This document shows positions 11,700-24,302 of a stretch of DNA of 64,000 bases, in pieces. The notes beneath the pieces are model-generated. The model was not told where the DNA came from, ran no database searches, and saw only the letters and a program-made list of their open reading frames with translations. The number at the start of each line of letters is the position of its first letter. The first letter of the stretch is position 1. Position numbers and translations under genes: made by a program. The stretch is from Azolla caroliniana (Eukaryota > Polypodiophyta): assembly GCA_043228905.1 (NCBI GenBank), contig JBHGNT010000008.1:1488001-1552000 (forward strand), given 5' to 3'.

Positions 11700-13204
11700 A
11701 ATCATTATCAGTTTCTAACCCCTTTCCCCCAATATTTTTTAATAAGTTGTGCATGTTTTCTCCTCTTTTAGCTACCAATATGGGCTCAAATGATTGACAA
11801 ATGTTTGTTTCTATGTTGACTTTTTCCTCCAACATCATGATACTAATATGATGAGCATTGAGCAACCCTTCAATATAATATAGAGAGTACTAGTTTTCTG
11901 CGCTATTGTCTTCGTGTTCTTTTGCACAAAAACCTTGACATTTTTAACATTTTAGCTCTCACCCCTTCAATTCAATCATCGTATTGAAATTCCCTCCATA
12001 GAGGGAAAAATGATATTGGTTTTGGCAATATTTTTATATAGTTTTTCTTAATAATTCCCTTACTCTTTCCACCCGAGTCCCTACAATGATCTAAAACACT
12101 AGAACGTGATATGACATATGGAGTCCATACCTCAAAAGGTCCCAATGATTGATCATTATCTAAATTCTCTCTAAATTTAGCTACATAGGACTTGCTAGAT
12201 TGGGCATCTTGTTTATCGTTGCTACACATAATACTTATATTAAAAAGTTGCATGAAGTGTTGTTAACTAGCCATAAAGTAGTTATTTTAAAGTTTTCATT
12301 TGCAATTTGGTGGAGTTAGTAAAATAAATTTTTGTATCCTATTTGGGCATGAATATCTATACTTGGAAATGAAGTCAATTAATATAGTTAGGAAATGAAG
12401 TATAAACTAGATAATTGGAGAATGAACTTGACTCTCTATATTTTTTTTCCAATTTATGCTTAGTTTGCTTATGTTGTTTTCTATGTCTTCATGATAGCTA
12501 ATTATATTATGTAACACATAGTAAAACTAGACAATTGGAATTGTCCCTTTAAAGGTCATTGTTTTTGGGAAATAGAAGAAGTAATTAAGCTACAAAAGAG
12601 AAAAGATAAAGTAGGAACATAAGACTCGCGATCACACCAATGTTGGGTATAAGGAAGCAAAAAAGATGTTAGAACTCGTGGGGATTTACTCATGGAAGTT
12701 TATGATTGAAGAATGGCATGAGCCATGAATTGGAAACAGAGATGCATTATTCGGCACGAAAGGTGTAGGGAATAATAAGGATGGAGTGTGATTGCGTGAA
12801 AAGGAGGATAAGTATTGATCTATGTTTAATCAAGACAAGAGAAATATGGATTTAATTAGCATTAACATATGCTTAATTATTGTGCATTTATGTCATTTAT
12901 TGCCAAACATCTCTTTCTTGAGCATCCATCAAATTGTGTTTGAAGAATACATATGGAATGTATACTTCTATTAACCCATGGACCGAATTTCAATTCTCTC
13001 TTTTTTGAGACAAATGTAGAGTATTTTGAGGATCTCGGAAAACAAAGAGAACCTTTCAAATGAAAAATTAGGGTAATTAGATAGACATATGCAAATATAT
13101 TATTAATATGAATAAGAGACCAATACGATCAATGGGAGTGTGAATATTGCTAAAATATGGGGTATTTATTTTGAAAAAAAGTCTTTTTCAATTTACTTGC
13201 CCTA
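11700..13204. other. Intergenic, no gene seen
   Basis: AT-rich sequence with short frames only. Its last 30 bases (about 13205-13234) match the sequence preceding repeat copy B upstream of the helicase gene, so they are the left part of repeat copy A, cut by the retrotransposon that follows. Confidence 0.6.
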
Positions 13205-13234
13205 GTGGGAAGCTATTACGCTATGAACAATAAC

Positions 13235-13688
13235 TGTTATGGGCATGCCATATAATATCCCGTGGTGAGAATTTACTATAGTATTCTATACACGTGGATA
13301 AGTGTGAGGGTTAAACAAGAGTGTAAAGAAGGGGATGATTACTTTTAATCCTCGGGATTGAGACAACCCATTAGGCCAAGTGTGAACTTGCCTGGGGGCC
13401 TTGGGTATCACTATAAATAAGAGGCCTAGCTACCCTCATTTCATCATCTTTTGACTACGTCGAGACTCTGTTCTTGTGGTGGGTCAACTCTTGTAGCGAG
13501 CATGCCAACACCAGGTACGACTCGACGCCACGATGGTGGTATGGGACGCCGATCGAGGCTCGAGTCCGTCTTGATCCCTTCGCTCGAGGGTGGTCGGGTG
13601 GATCGACACCCTTCTTTCTCTCTTTCCTCTCTATCTAGATCTATCATTTATCGTTATCCTTTGCTTACATTAGTACATATCTCTAATA
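13235..13688 (+). repeat. 5' LTR of the chromovirus
   Basis: It begins TGTTATGGG and ends CTCTAATA, matching 19782-20232. A TATAAATA box lies at 13412-13419, placing U3 to its left. The end is TA rather than CA in both LTRs, so this is a family trait or a C-to-T change older than this insertion. Confidence 0.92.
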
Positions 13689-13690
13689 GT

Positions 13691-13702
13691 TGGTATTCGA
13701 GC
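13691..13702 (+). other. Primer-binding site, degenerate initiator-Met type
   Basis: TGGTATTCGAGC starts two bases after the LTR. It matches the standard initiator-Met site TGGTATCAGAGC except at two internal positions. Confidence 0.6.
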
Positions 13703-13950
13703 TCATGTTCTAATGTTTCTTTTGTTGTCTTTGGTGTTCTTGATTGATGGTGATCGATCAATGTGCGGTCGGTCGGCCTTGATCCAGAAAACGATCAACA
13801 AAGAACTTCGGTAACTCTTTGCTTCTTCTTTTTTCTATTTTTTCTTCTCCCAACTAATCATGTATATAGTCTATATGTAATTTTTTTCATTAATTCAATG
13901 ATGTTGTAGTGGTAATTAATTGGTTCTATAAAACGTTTACATATGTGTAT

Positions 13951-14275
13951 GAGGTCAATACCTCATTTGACATATATTGAATATGTGACTAATGTCGTAT
14001 GCGCACGAGGTTAATACCTCAATTGCATATTACACTCACATATATATGTTACATATGCGTACGAGGTCAATACCTCGATTTCGTTGTAAATGATATGCGT
14101 TTGGTCTCGTATGCGTAAGATGTCAATACCTCAATTGCGTATCACGATGAACCCTTATTTTTGGATGTTTCGTGTGCGTAGAGGGTATATGCCTCGATTA
14201 CGTATCTCGATTACATCATTTCTGGCTATTTGATGTAACGATTTTTTTAATGTACGCATATGAGGTCACGTGTAT
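13951..14275 (+). repeat. 56-bp-period hairpin array in the chromovirus leader
   Basis: GAGGTCAATACCTC, a 5-bp stem with a 4-base loop, occurs at 13951, 14007 (one loop change), 14063 and 14119 (one stem change), spaced exactly 56 bp. A diverged copy lies at 14181 and a half copy near 14262. Each repeat is preceded by an ATGCG(T/C)A-like segment. The array lies in the untranslated leader about 1.1 kb before gag. Confidence 0.85.
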
Positions 14276-15367
14276 CCGTATTTGATCGTATATATGTGAT
14301 AAGTAAAGATATGTGTATATTTGATAATACGTGATTTCTATCAAATGTTGTCCTTGTCGGGAAAAGGATCTTGGTGGTCGTCCTCACATTTTTGTGAGGA
14401 TGGCGTTTTCACCATCCCTTTTTCAACAAGTTTTTGTTGACATCCTCGTTGGTCACTTCGATATTTCGTTACGTAATGAAACAATCATAGTCACAATGGT
14501 GTTGAGTACGTAGGGCTTAACTCACTTCATGTGAGGTCGCGCCTATGACACACATATCCAACATCCCTCCCTCATTACATGGATACGATGCCACCATGAG
14601 ATCATTCTTACGAAACACATTCATAATGACGTAACCATGTGATGGGCCTACTACGAAAAGAGGGCTCATTTGGCTTGACCATTAGGTTGCACTTTGGTGT
14701 ATGCCATCGTAATTACGAGACTTGAGGTTAGGTAACGTACCAACAAAGTTTGTGTTAAATGAGGGGGAAATAAGGACTCTTGACATATATCTTTTAAAAA
14801 AACATATATGGGAAAATGCCTTGCATATCTCTTATACGTATGAAACATTAAACGTTAAAAAAGAGCAACCTAATTGGTTAGCTTAAGTGTTTAATGTATT
14901 TGTTCTCGAGGTCTCGAGTTCAAATATAGCCAAGACCATACAACATTGTTGATATATATGACTATAACACATGTTTAGACTTGAGTTCTAAGTGCACTTT
15001 GGGGTCCTTGTAATAGGACTTAAAGAGCCAAAACCACATATGTGGGCATCGAACATAGTTTATTGTTAACATTTTTTTCGTGTATAAACTATTCATGACG
15101 CGAACATACATGGTTGAGCCTCGGGGAGCCGCCATGAAAAAAATCGAGATCAGAGAAAGACATTTATTTGTCACCCCCATGGTTTTTAAAACACTTTTCT
15201 GTTACCATAGTAACCCGATCTTGAACCTCATCTCATACGTCTAGAGGGGTATTGACGTGAGATCATGATATCGATTAATGTTTGCCCATGATATGTTTAC
15301 ATCATGACATGATGTTATGACTATTTGTCTGACCTTATCCTATTTCTTTGCTAGAAATAACCATTCA

Positions 15368-18300
15368 ATGGCTCAAAATAATGACCCGATGTCATCCGTT
15401 CAAGCGGAAGGAACTCAAGGAAATCCTCAAGGACAAATGTCCATTGAGATGTATTTTTCACAAATAACCCAATACCTTAGTTTCATCGCTCAACAGATGG
15501 CCGAACTTCGGCAATCTCAAAGTGCTCTCGAGGCACGTGTCATTAGTTTACAACGTGAGACTAATAGACCTAATGAACGACAGGGTGAACCATCGTTTGT
15601 CGTTAAGCCATTTATGGGAGAACAAAAGGAAAGAACCGAAGAAGCAATCTGCACGTGGCTGGGCCGATGGGAGTCTCATTTTGAGCTCTATCCCACGCCA
15701 AATAGTATGAAGATTGCATATGTCGGCTGAGAACTAGGGGGTAAGGCCGCCGCCTGGTGGCGTGGGCTCCGAACTTTGCGAAAATTGTCCGATACCTGGA
15801 CAAATTTTGTTACAGTTTTCAAGGGCCAATTTCTACAACCTCCCTCTCGAACCGAGGCAGCACATGCTTTAATGAACCTCTCTAGTAGGAAGTTTTCCTC
15901 GCTAGAAGACTATGTTCACCATGCTAGAACCCAAATAAAAAAATCGGGTCTAGAAGGGGACAACTAGTTAATAGCTTGTTTTGTCAATGGCATCCCCAAT
16001 TCGGACTATCACTGGATAGTGCACGATAAGGATCCAAAATCCTTCAAAGAGGCCGTTGAAATAGTTCTTCACTATCAACGCACTTTGAAGAAGGACCACA
16101 ACAAACCCAACGAAGCGCCCGGGATTAAGCAGTCGCAATTCGCTGGGAAACGCAAGACACCCAACGAATTCATGGATTGCGATTGTAAGCGACAACATCC
16201 TTTTTGCGTATTCTGCAAAAAGAAGGGTCATACAAAAGAACAATGTCGAAAGCTCCAACGGAAAGAGCACGACAACAAAGCAAAAGTTGCAGACCATAAA
16301 GGTCAAATTCCTAATGTCCTTCAGGTCTATACACATCATTTAAGTAATTGTCAATGTTCTTTCCCTCACTATGTATTGGGTCCCAATGATTTACTACGTG
16401 CAAACGGGTATATCAATGGATCTCCCGTACAATTTTTGTTTGATTCGGGAAGCTCACACAACTTTGTGAATGATCGTTTGGTTTAGATATGGGGAATCTA
16501 ACCCACCATAAGTGATCACACCTATACGATGCACTTGGTTGATGGAAGAGCACAATACATCAATAGGGCGATTCATTCATTAGGAATTTCTATTGATACT
16601 TATATAGAGGAAGTAGACTTCCATGTAATGAATCTTTGTACCACTGATGTAATACTAGATTATCCCTGGTTCTATAATAAAAACTCTTCTTTATCTATTG
16701 ATTGGGTTCATCATTCAATAACATTTGTACTGAACGATTGTACTCATTTTATTCAAAGTGTAAAAAAACAATCCCTCTCAATTGTTTCCTCTCCATCAAT
16801 ATCCGAGTTGTCTTGTTCAACTCTATTTTATTGTGTACTTGATCCAGACATTCACGTTTACAATATCGATAATGTATCGGTTCAATTAACATATTTTGAA
16901 CAACAACTTGATAAAATCTTAAATGATTTTCGTGATGTTTTTTCGAGTGAACTACTAGATGGGTTACCTCCTAAACGTAATATAGACCATTGTATAGATA
17001 TTGTACTTGGCGTTGCACCAATAAGTATACCTCCTTATCGCTTAAGTTGATCCGAAGAGGATGAGGTATCTAAGCAACTCAAGGACTATTTATGAATGGG
17101 TTATATACGTTATAGTAAATCTCCATGGGGTGCACCAGTTCTTTGGGTTAAAAAGAAAGAGGGCACATGGCGTATGTGTATTAATTACCGACGCTTGAAT
17201 AAAGTGACGATCAAGAATTCGTATCCATTGCCCCGGGCTGATGATCTAATTGACCGTTTCCAAGGAGCTCGGTATTTTACGAAACTTGATCTCCATACTG
17301 GCTACCATCAAATTCGTATAAGTGAGGACAATGTTCCTAAAATGGCATTTCGTACGCGCTATGGCCATTATGAGTTTTTGGTTATGCCTTTTGGTTTGAC
17401 CAATGCTTCGGCTACATTTTAACAAGAAATGAATGACATTTTCCGAGAACAACTTGGAAAATTTGTCGTTATTTTCTTGGATGATATTTTAGTTTATAGT
17501 CGTACATTACAAGAACATGCTAAACATGTCCGCTTTGTTTTACAAACATTGCGTGACAAACAATTTTATGCGAAGATCTCAAAATGTGAGTTCTTCAAGA
17601 AATCAATTACTTATCTTGGACATCTCATAACCGAACGAGGAGTTGAAATTGATCCTTCTCGCATTGAGAAAATCAAGCTTTGGCCCACTCTTCGGAATAT
17701 TCGAGAAGTTCGATCATTCCTTGGTTTTGTCGGGTTTTTGCGAAAATCCCTTCGTAATTACTCCCAATTGACAACGCCGTTTACCGATCTTCTAAAAGGT
17801 CAAACGCGTAAGTCTACAAAACCTATTGTCTGGAATGCTACACTAGACCTCTCCTTTAAACAACTAAAGGACTTGGTGTGCAAGGCTCCTTCACTTCTTT
17901 TACCTGATCCTTCAAAACCTTTTGAGGTTGAAACCGATGCAAGCGATTATGCTATAAGTGTTGTCTTATATCAAGATGGTAAACCAATAGCATTCGAGAG
18001 TAAGAAACTTGATTTTGCTCAATGTCGGTATACCGTTCAAGAAAAGGAGTTATTTGCAGTTATACATGCGCTCAAAACATGACACCATTATCTTTATGGC
18101 AATCGCTTTGTGGTAACTACGGACCACGAGTCCTTGAAATATTTTTGTGACCAACAAGACCTAAAAGGTCGTAAGGCACGATGGGTTGATCTCATCCAGG
18201 ACTTTGATTTTTCCATACGATATCGTAAAGGTTCCATGAACACTGTTGTTGATGCCCTAAGTCGCATCCGTGAAGTTAACATGCTTAGCTTCACTGAAAT

Positions 18301-19756
18301 AACATCAGATCTTTATGATCACCTTCGAGGAAAGTATCCTGATGACAACTATTTTGCAAAATATTGGGCAAGAGTTGAGTTTGGAATAGACACCACCACA
18401 TCCTCGAAGGAATACTTCCACATTGCTAACAATTTGCTCTACCGTAATGGGAAGGTTTGTGTTCCAGATTTGCCTGAGGTCAAAAAGAGAATTCTTTTTG
18501 AATGCCATGATGCACCCTCAGCAGGGCACCCTGGAATACATCGTACAGTCGTTCTAATCTCCACTCAATTCTATTGGCCTAAGATGCGCCCTGACATACA
18601 TAGTTATGTGACTAAATGTCACCAATGTCAGGTTAATAATGCCGAGCGACTTAAAGCCGTAGGACTTTTACATCCCTTGGACATTCCCAATAATAAATGG
18701 GAAAGTATATCCATGGATTTTATTGTTAACCTTCCTCACACCCAAAAAGGTCATGATGTCATATTGGTTGTGGTTGATAGATTAACAAAAATTGCCAGAT
18801 TTATTGCTACTAAAACCACGGTAATAGCTCCTAAATTGACTTACCAAATCGTTGACGAGTTATTTTGTTTTTATGGGTTACCGATGGATATTGTGAGTGA
18901 TCGAGATCCAAAGTTTACTAGTGACTTCTAGACGCAAGTCTTCAAGAAGTTAGAAACTACATTGAGCATGAGCTCCACGGATCATCCTCAATCCGATGGA
19001 CAGACAGAACGAGTAAATCAAATTATTGAGGACATGCTTCGAGCATACATTGGTGCAAAACCAACCAAATGGGAACGTTATCTCCCAAATTTGGAGTTTG
19101 CTTATAATAGCTCCAAGCATACGTCGAGGGGATATAGTCCTTTTATGTTGATGTATGGTTTTCAACCACGAGCCCTGATTGATGTTAATATACATCATGA
19201 TGAGTTGCGAAGTACGCAAAACTTTCTTCGGGATATGCAAGATATGTTGCATATTGCACGAGATAATATAAAAACAGCTCAAGATAGAGCGCGTTTTTAT
19301 GCCGATCATCATAGGCAACCTCATGTATTCAACCCTGGACAGACGGTATTTTTATGTGTACCTCACAATTCTAAGACATTGTCTAAGGGTAAGTGCGCTA
19401 AGTTAGCCCCACGGTTTTGTGGACCTTTTACAGTTCTCAAACGCATTGGGTCATCAACCTATCGTCTCGCTCTTCCCGATGGTGTTGAAATTCATCCAGT
19501 TTTTCATGTGAGTCGTCTAAAAGAACTTCTAGGTTCTGGCGACAATACAGTTACAATTGAAACTCTGGTTACTTCTGAAGAATTATCTTCTAAACCACAT
19601 GTACCAGAAAGAATTCTCGATGTTAAAGCAAAACAATTGCGTACTAAAGAAATCCGAGAATTTAAAATAAAATGGATGGATAAATCAATAAAAGATGCCA
19701 CATGGGAACGCGAAAATTCTCTCAGAACTAACTTCCCTAACTTTCCATTGCAATAG
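15368..19756 (+). pseudogene. Chromovirus gag-pol, one frame of 1463 codons with nine in-frame stops
   Basis: The ATG at 15368 opens a single frame that stays in register to the TAG at 19754. It holds a gag capsid region (15.4-16.1 kb), a CCHC knuckle CVFCKKKGHTKEQC (about 16.2 kb), a protease (LFDSGSSHNF, about 16.44 kb), reverse transcriptase (IFLDDILVYS, about 17.47 kb), RNase H (ETDASDYA, about 17.93 kb), integrase with a zinc motif (CHQCQ, about 18.62 kb) and catalytic segments (MDFIVN; SDRDPKF; DGQTERVNQ), and a chromodomain-like tail ending KDATWEREN. Stops are at 15728, 15965, 16484, 16499, 17048, 17093, 17420, 18080 and 18929. Where the family residue is clear (17420 Gln; 18080 and 18929 Trp) a single C-to-T or G-to-A change explains the stop. 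There are no frameshifts. Confidence 0.93.
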
Positions 19757-19767
19757 TGCAGTGTTTT

Positions 19768-19781
19768 AAAGAGGGGGAGTA
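19768..19781 (+). other. Polypurine tract of the chromovirus
   Basis: AAAGAGGGGGAGTA lies directly before the 3' LTR, the position of the plus-strand primer. Confidence 0.85.
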
Positions 19782-20232
19782 TGTTACGGGCATGACCATA
19801 TAATATCCCGTGGTGAGAATTTACCATAGTATTCTATACACGTGGATAAGTGTGAGGGTTAAACGAGAGTGTAAAGAAGGGGATGATTACTTTTATCGAG
19901 ATTGAGACAACCCATTAGGCCAAGTGTGAACTTGTCTGGGGGCCTTGGGTATCGCTATAAATAAGAGGCCTAACTACCCTCATTTCATCATCTTTTGACT
20001 ACGTCGAGCCTCTGTTCTTGTGGTGGGTCAACTCTTGTAGCAAGCACGCTAGCACCAGGTATGACTCGACGCCACGGCGGTGGTATGGGACGCCGATCGA
20101 GGCTCGAGTCCGTCTCGATCCCTTCGCTCGGGGGTGGTCGGGTGGATCGACACCCTTCTTTCTCTCTTTCCTCTCTCTCTAGATCTATCGTTTATCCTTG
20201 TCCTTTGCTTACATTAGTACATATCTCTAATA
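19782..20232 (+). repeat. 3' LTR of the chromovirus
   Basis: It begins TGTTACGGG, with TATAAATA at 19956-19963 and the end CTCTAATA. It is alignable along its whole length with 13235-13688. Confidence 0.92.
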
Positions 20233-20528
20233 ATAATGTTGCGGTTTCAAATCTCTTTTCCTAGTATATCTTTGGGACCCATAAGTTAGCACTTTCCACA
20301 AGTTGCATTGCCATGTCTACATATCAGATTGACGAACCCACCCACGTGTCTCGAAGGAGCATTTGAGGGGAGGGGGTTGGACAACAAAGTTTTCCGATCA
20401 AGTGTTTTCTTTTGTGTTTGGTTTCCAAATGAGCTTACCTTCTTAAGTTATTGGATGGGATCCTGGGCAAAACAATGTGGGTGTGGCATGGGACTTGGCC
20501 ATGATGGACGTCTCCCAGGACAATGTGA
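20233..20528. repeat. Copy A (right part) of a duplicated promoter segment
   Basis: Shared blocks with copy B, in order: TTGCGGTTTCAAATC, CACAAGTTGCAT, ATATCAGAT, a CACGTG core, GATCAAGTGTTTTCTTTTG, AAGTTAT and CAATGTGGG. The CACGTG G-box is at 20343-20348. The left end of this copy is displaced to about 13205-13234 by the chromovirus insertion. Confidence 0.85.
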
Positions 20529-20790
20529 CAACTATTAGGCTACCAACAATAACATTGCGGTTTCAAATCCTGCTAGCTAGCACTTACCACAAGTTGCATC
20601 GCCGTGTCTGCATATCAGATCGACGAACCAACACACGTGTTGAAGCAACGTTTGGACAACAAAGATTTTCGATCAAGTGTTTTCTTTTGTCCGGTTTCCA
20701 AATGAGAGTAGTACCTTGTTAAGTTATGGGCTGGGATCCCGGGCAGGACAATGTGGGCGTGGCATGGGACGCTGGCCGGCATCGGTTCTG
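20529..20790. repeat. Copy B of the duplicated promoter segment
   Basis: Copy B runs from about ACTATTAGGC to GGGACGCTGGCC and keeps an uninterrupted version of the sequence into which the retrotransposon jumped in copy A. Its G-box core CACGTG is at 20634-20639. It ends roughly 275 bp before the helicase ATG. Confidence 0.85.
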
Positions 20791-20986
20791 TGGACATTGA
20801 CCGGCTCTTGTGGTCGTTTTGCTCTTGTGGACTTTAGGGGGGTAGGAGGGGAGATACATATCATGTATGTATTAAGAAGAAGAAATGGAGGGGTAGCCTG
20901 TCGGAATTTCAGGAAACCGCCTTCTGAGAACGGTAGGGGTAGCCTCGCGAAATAAAGGAAAAGTACGACTGAACAGAGAGTGCCGC

Positions 20987-21010
20987 CATTAGGGTTTCCA
21001 TTAGGGTTTC
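20987..21010 (+). promoter_or_regulatory. Doubled telo-box (AGGGTTT) in the helicase leader
   Basis: CATTAGGGTTTC occurs twice in perfect tandem, 56 bp before the ATG. AGGGTTT telo-boxes are frequent near transcription starts of plant housekeeping genes for translation and RNA processing, which fits the gene downstream. Confidence 0.6.
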
Positions 21011-21065
21011 GCATCCCTTCCTTTCGTGCCTGCACCGACGCTCTGTCGACGCGCAGGTCGCCGCC

Positions 21066-24000
21066 ATGGCCGACGACAAGAAGCTCCGCGAATGGATCTC
21101 TGACAACCTCTACTCCCTGCTCGGATACTCCCAGTCCCACCTCGTCTCCTTCATGCTCGGCATCGCCAGGAAAGCTTCTTCTCCCTCGCAGATTGTCTCC
21201 CACCTCCTCGACTACGGATTGCCTTCCTCCTCCGACACCCAGCGATTCGCAGATGACCTGTTCCGGAAGATTCCTCGGAAATCTTCTTCTGCACCGAACG
21301 TCTACAAACAGGCTGAACGAGATGCTGCGGAGCTCGTCAGGAAGCAGAAACAGTACCAGATTCTGGACGCAGATGATGATGAAGAAGAAGAAGAACAAGA
21401 AGAAGAAGAGAAAGATAATGATCAAATAGAAAAGGATGGCAGATTTCATGGAAGGCTTGCTTCCATTGAAACTCAGATCGCGAAGAAGTCTCAGAAACGT
21501 ATTCGAAAGCGAGCTCGAGATTTGGATATGGACGAAGATGAAGGGGACGGCGAACAGTTTCTCTTATCATCGCGAGGGAAGAAAGCTCAGAAATCCTCTG
21601 ATGAAGGAAGCAGTGATGAAGAAGCAGAGAGAGAGAGACAGAGAGTTGAAGATCAGAGAGAGAGAGAAGAGCTTGAAAAGAGACTGAGAGAGAAAGATGA
21701 AGCTTCGACGAAGAGAGTGATGGAACCTAAGATGAGCTTAAGGCAAGAAGAAGAAGCGAAACGAAGAGCTGAAGCTGAGGAGAGAAAGGATCTTCTTCCG
21801 ACATTAAGAGAGGTTAGTAGACAAGTCTATTTGAAATCTAGAGAGCAGAAAAAGCTTGATGAGCTAAAGGATGCTATTGAAGATGAACAATACCTCTTCG
21901 AAGGTGTGAACCTCACTGTGAAAGAGAAGGAAGAAATGAGATACAAGAGAACTGTTTATGAATTAGCTAAGCAAAGAGCAAAAGATATTGATAATATTGT
22001 GGAGTATAGGATGCCTGAGGCTTATGATAAGGAAGGAGGTGTGAAACAAGATCAGAGATTTGCTGTGGCGTTAGAGAGGTATAGAGATCCAGACGGTGAA
22101 GAAGAAAAACTTAATCCTTTTGCTGAGCAAGAAGCTTGGGAGGAGCATCAGATAGGAAAAGCATCGCTGAAGTTCGGTGCCTCAAACAAGAAAAAACAAC
22201 AGAGTGATTATGAATATGTATTCGAAGACCAGATAGAGTTTATTAAGGCCGACCTTCTGGAAGGACAGAGGTATGAAGAAGGTATGGACATGGAGGAAAA
22301 AGAAGAAGCAAAGGAAAAATCAGCAGCGAGGTCGGCGTTGATGCAATTACAAGAGGACAGGAAGCTTCTTCCTATATTCCCTTACAGAGAAGAGTTACTG
22401 AATGCCATTGAGAATCATCAGGTTCTTGTAATTGTTGGTGAAACAGGATCAGGAAAGACAACTCAAATCCCTCAGTATCTTCATGAGGCTGGGTACACTA
22501 AGAAAGGAAAGGTTGGTTGTACTCAACCGAGAAGAGTTGCAGCGATGAGTGTAGCGGCACGTGTTTCTCAGGAAATGGGAGTAAAGCTTGGTCACGAGGT
22601 AGGATATTCTATAAGGTTCGAGGATTGTACCTCTGAGAAGACGATCTTGAAGTATATGACTGATGGAATGCTTCTTCGGGAGTTCTTGGGCGAGCCAGAT
22701 CTGGCAAGTTATAGTGTTATGATGGTGGATGAAGCTCATGAAAGAACTCTTTCTACTGATGTTTTATTTGGTCTTGTCAAGGATATCACCCGTTTTCGCC
22801 CTGATATCAAGCTTCTTATATCAAGTGCTACTCTAGATGCGAACAAATTCTCTGATTATTTCGATAGCGCCCCCATTTTTAACATTCCTGGAAGGAGATA
22901 TCCTGTCGATATCATGTATACAAAAGCTCCAGAGGCAGATTACTTAGAAGCGGCCATAGTCACGGTCTTACAGATTCATGTTACACAACCACCGGGTGAT
23001 GTATTGGTGTTTTGCACTGGGCAAGAAGAAATAGAGGCTGCTGAGGAGATTCTAAAGCTCCGAACAAGAGGATTAGGGACAAAAATTGCTGAGATGATCA
23101 TATGCCCAATTTATGCAAATTTGCCATCAGACATGCAAGCTAAGATTTTTGAAGAAACTCCGGAGGGTGCACGGAAAGTAGTTCTTGCCACAAATATCGC
23201 CGAAACATCTCTCACTATTGATGGTATAAAGTATGTGATAGATCCAGGATTTTGTAAACAGAAGTCTTACAACCCGAGAACAGGTATGGAATCATTGATA
23301 GTAACTCCCATTTCAAAAGCCGCAGCTCAACAAAGAGCTGGTAGAGCTGGAAGGACATCACCTGGTAAGTGTTTCAGGTTGTATACTGCGTGGTCTTTTC
23401 AACATGAGATGGAGGATAACACTGTCCCTGAAATACAGAGGACAAACTTAGGAAACGTTGTGTTGATGCTCAAGAGCCTAGGCATCAACGACCTTGCTAA
23501 TTTCGATTTTCTGGATCCACCGCCTTCAGAAACATTGCTTCGGGCACTGGAACAATTGTATGCATTAGGTGCCCTTAATGATCGAGGGGAGCTAACAAAA
23601 CTGGGACGTCGAATGGCAGAGTTTCCTTTGGATCCCATGCTTTCTAAGATGATAGTTGCATCTGAAAAGTTCAAGTGTTCAGAAGAGATAGTGTCTATAT
23701 CTGCAATGCTCTCAGTTGGGAATTCCATCTTTTACCGCCCTAAGGATAAACAAGTACATGCAGATAACGCAAGAATGAATTTCCACACTGGTAATGTAGG
23801 TGATCAGATGGCTTTGCTTAAGGTATATGATACTTGGAAAGAGACAAACTACTCAACGCAATGGTGCTATGAGAACTATATCCAAGTAAGAAGCATGAAA
23901 CGCGCACGGGATATCAGGGATCAGCTAGCAGGGCTACTTGAACGAGTGGAAATCGAGCCTTCCAGTAGCCCCAATGATCTGGATGCGATCAAGAAGGCAA

Positions 24001-24302
24001 TAACATCTGGTTTCTTCTACCACACAGCAAAGCTACAGAATAATGGTTCATATCGCACTATAAAGAATCCTCAAACTGTGCATATCCACCCAAGCTCAGG
24101 TCTTTCTCAGGTGTTCCCACGCTGGATAGTGTATTTTGAGTTAGTGTACACGAGCAAAGAGTATATGCGTCAGGTTATTGAGATCAAGCCCGATTGGCTA
24201 GTGGAAATAGCTCCACATTATTACAAATTACAAGATGTCGAGGATAGTGGATCTCAGAAATTGCCTAAAGGAAAAGGGAGGTCCCAAATGGATGGCTCGT
24301 GA
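21066..24302 (+). CDS. DHX16: DEAH-box pre-mRNA-splicing ATP-dependent RNA helicase, PRP2/DHX16 type
   Basis: This is a single open frame of 1078 aa in a good start context (CGCCGCCATGG). In the family this helicase remodels the activated spliceosome with ATP before the first transesterification; it acts in the nucleus. The N-terminal 400 residues are charged and low-complexity: an acidic run near 99-120 and Arg/Glu repeats near 180-240. Walker A GETGSGKT is at 458-465, TQPRRVAA follows, DEAH is at 555-558, SAT at 587-589 and QQRAGRAGR at 755-763. Then come the winged-helix/ratchet (HA2) region, about 830-930, and an OB-fold tail with HPSSGL and [13 protein letters not shown]3 and its paralogue are the Arabidopsis relatives. 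No intron interrupts 3.2 kb, so it may be a retrocopy or an intronless ancestor. All motifs are intact. Confidence 0.96.
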   Translation: MADDKKLREWISDNLYSLLGYSQSHLVSFMLGIARKASSPSQIVSHLLDYGLPSSSDTQRFADDLFRKIPRKSSSAPNVYKQAERDAAELVRKQKQYQILDADDDEEEEEQEEEEKDNDQIEKDGRFHGRLASIETQIAKKSQKRIRKRARDLDMDEDEGDGEQFLLSSRGKKAQKSSDEGSSDEEAERERQRVEDQREREELEKRLREKDEASTKRVMEPKMSLRQEEEAKRRAEAEERKDLLPTLREVSRQVYLKSREQKKLDELKDAIEDEQYLFEGVNLTVKEKEEMRYKRTVYELAKQRAKDIDNIVEYRMPEAYDKEGGVKQDQRFAVALERYRDPDGEEEKLNPFAEQEAWEEHQIGKASLKFGASNKKKQQSDYEYVFEDQIEFIKADLLEGQRYEEGMDMEEKEEAKEKSAARSALMQLQEDRKLLPIFPYREELLNAIENHQVLVIVGETGSGKTTQIPQYLHEAGYTKKGKVGCTQPRRVAAMSVAARVSQEMGVKLGHEVGYSIRFEDCTSEKTILKYMTDGMLLREFLGEPDLASYSVMMVDEAHERTLSTDVLFGLVKDITRFRPDIKLLISSATLDANKFSDYFDSAPIFNIPGRRYPVDIMYTKAPEADYLEAAIVTVLQIHVTQPPGDVLVFCTGQEEIEAAEEILKLRTRGLGTKIAEMIICPIYANLPSDMQAKIFEETPEGARKVVLATNIAETSLTIDGIKYVIDPGFCKQKSYNPRTGMESLIVTPISKAAAQQRAGRAGRTSPGKCFRLYTAWSFQHEMEDNTVPEIQRTNLGNVVLMLKSLGINDLANFDFLDPPPSETLLRALEQLYALGALNDRGELTKLGRRMAEFPLDPMLSKMIVASEKFKCSEEIVSISAMLSVGNSIFYRPKDKQVHADNARMNFHTGNVGDQMALLKVYDTWKETNYSTQWCYENYIQVRSMKRARDIRDQLAGLLERVEIEPSSSPNDLDAIKKAITSGFFYHTAKLQNNGSYRTIKNPQTVHIHPSSGLSQVFPRWIVYFELVYTSKEYMRQVIEIKPDWLVEIAPHYYKLQDVEDSGSQKLPKGKGRSQMDGS

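Larger units (their letters stand above)
13235..20232 (+). mobile_element. Complete Ty3/gypsy chromovirus-type element with both LTRs
   Basis: Two LTRs of 454 bp (13235-13688) and 451 bp (19782-20232) flank one gag-pol frame. The flanks read ATAAC on the left and ATAAT on the right (20233-20237), a 5-bp target duplication with one C-to-T change. The order is LTR, primer site, long leader with a hairpin array, gag, protease, reverse transcriptase, RNase H, integrase, chromodomain-like tail, polypurine tract, LTR. I counted about 21 substitutions between the LTRs (near 5 percent), mostly transitions, plus two small indels. The element is structurally complete but carries nine in-frame stops, so it is non-autonomous. 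It lies about 0.8 kb upstream of the helicase gene. Confidence 0.93.

Noticed and set aside
20724-21449. 241-codon minus-strand frame across the helicase 5' end
   Set aside because: It lies antisense to the well-supported helicase start and contains low-complexity tracts that mirror the acidic repeats.
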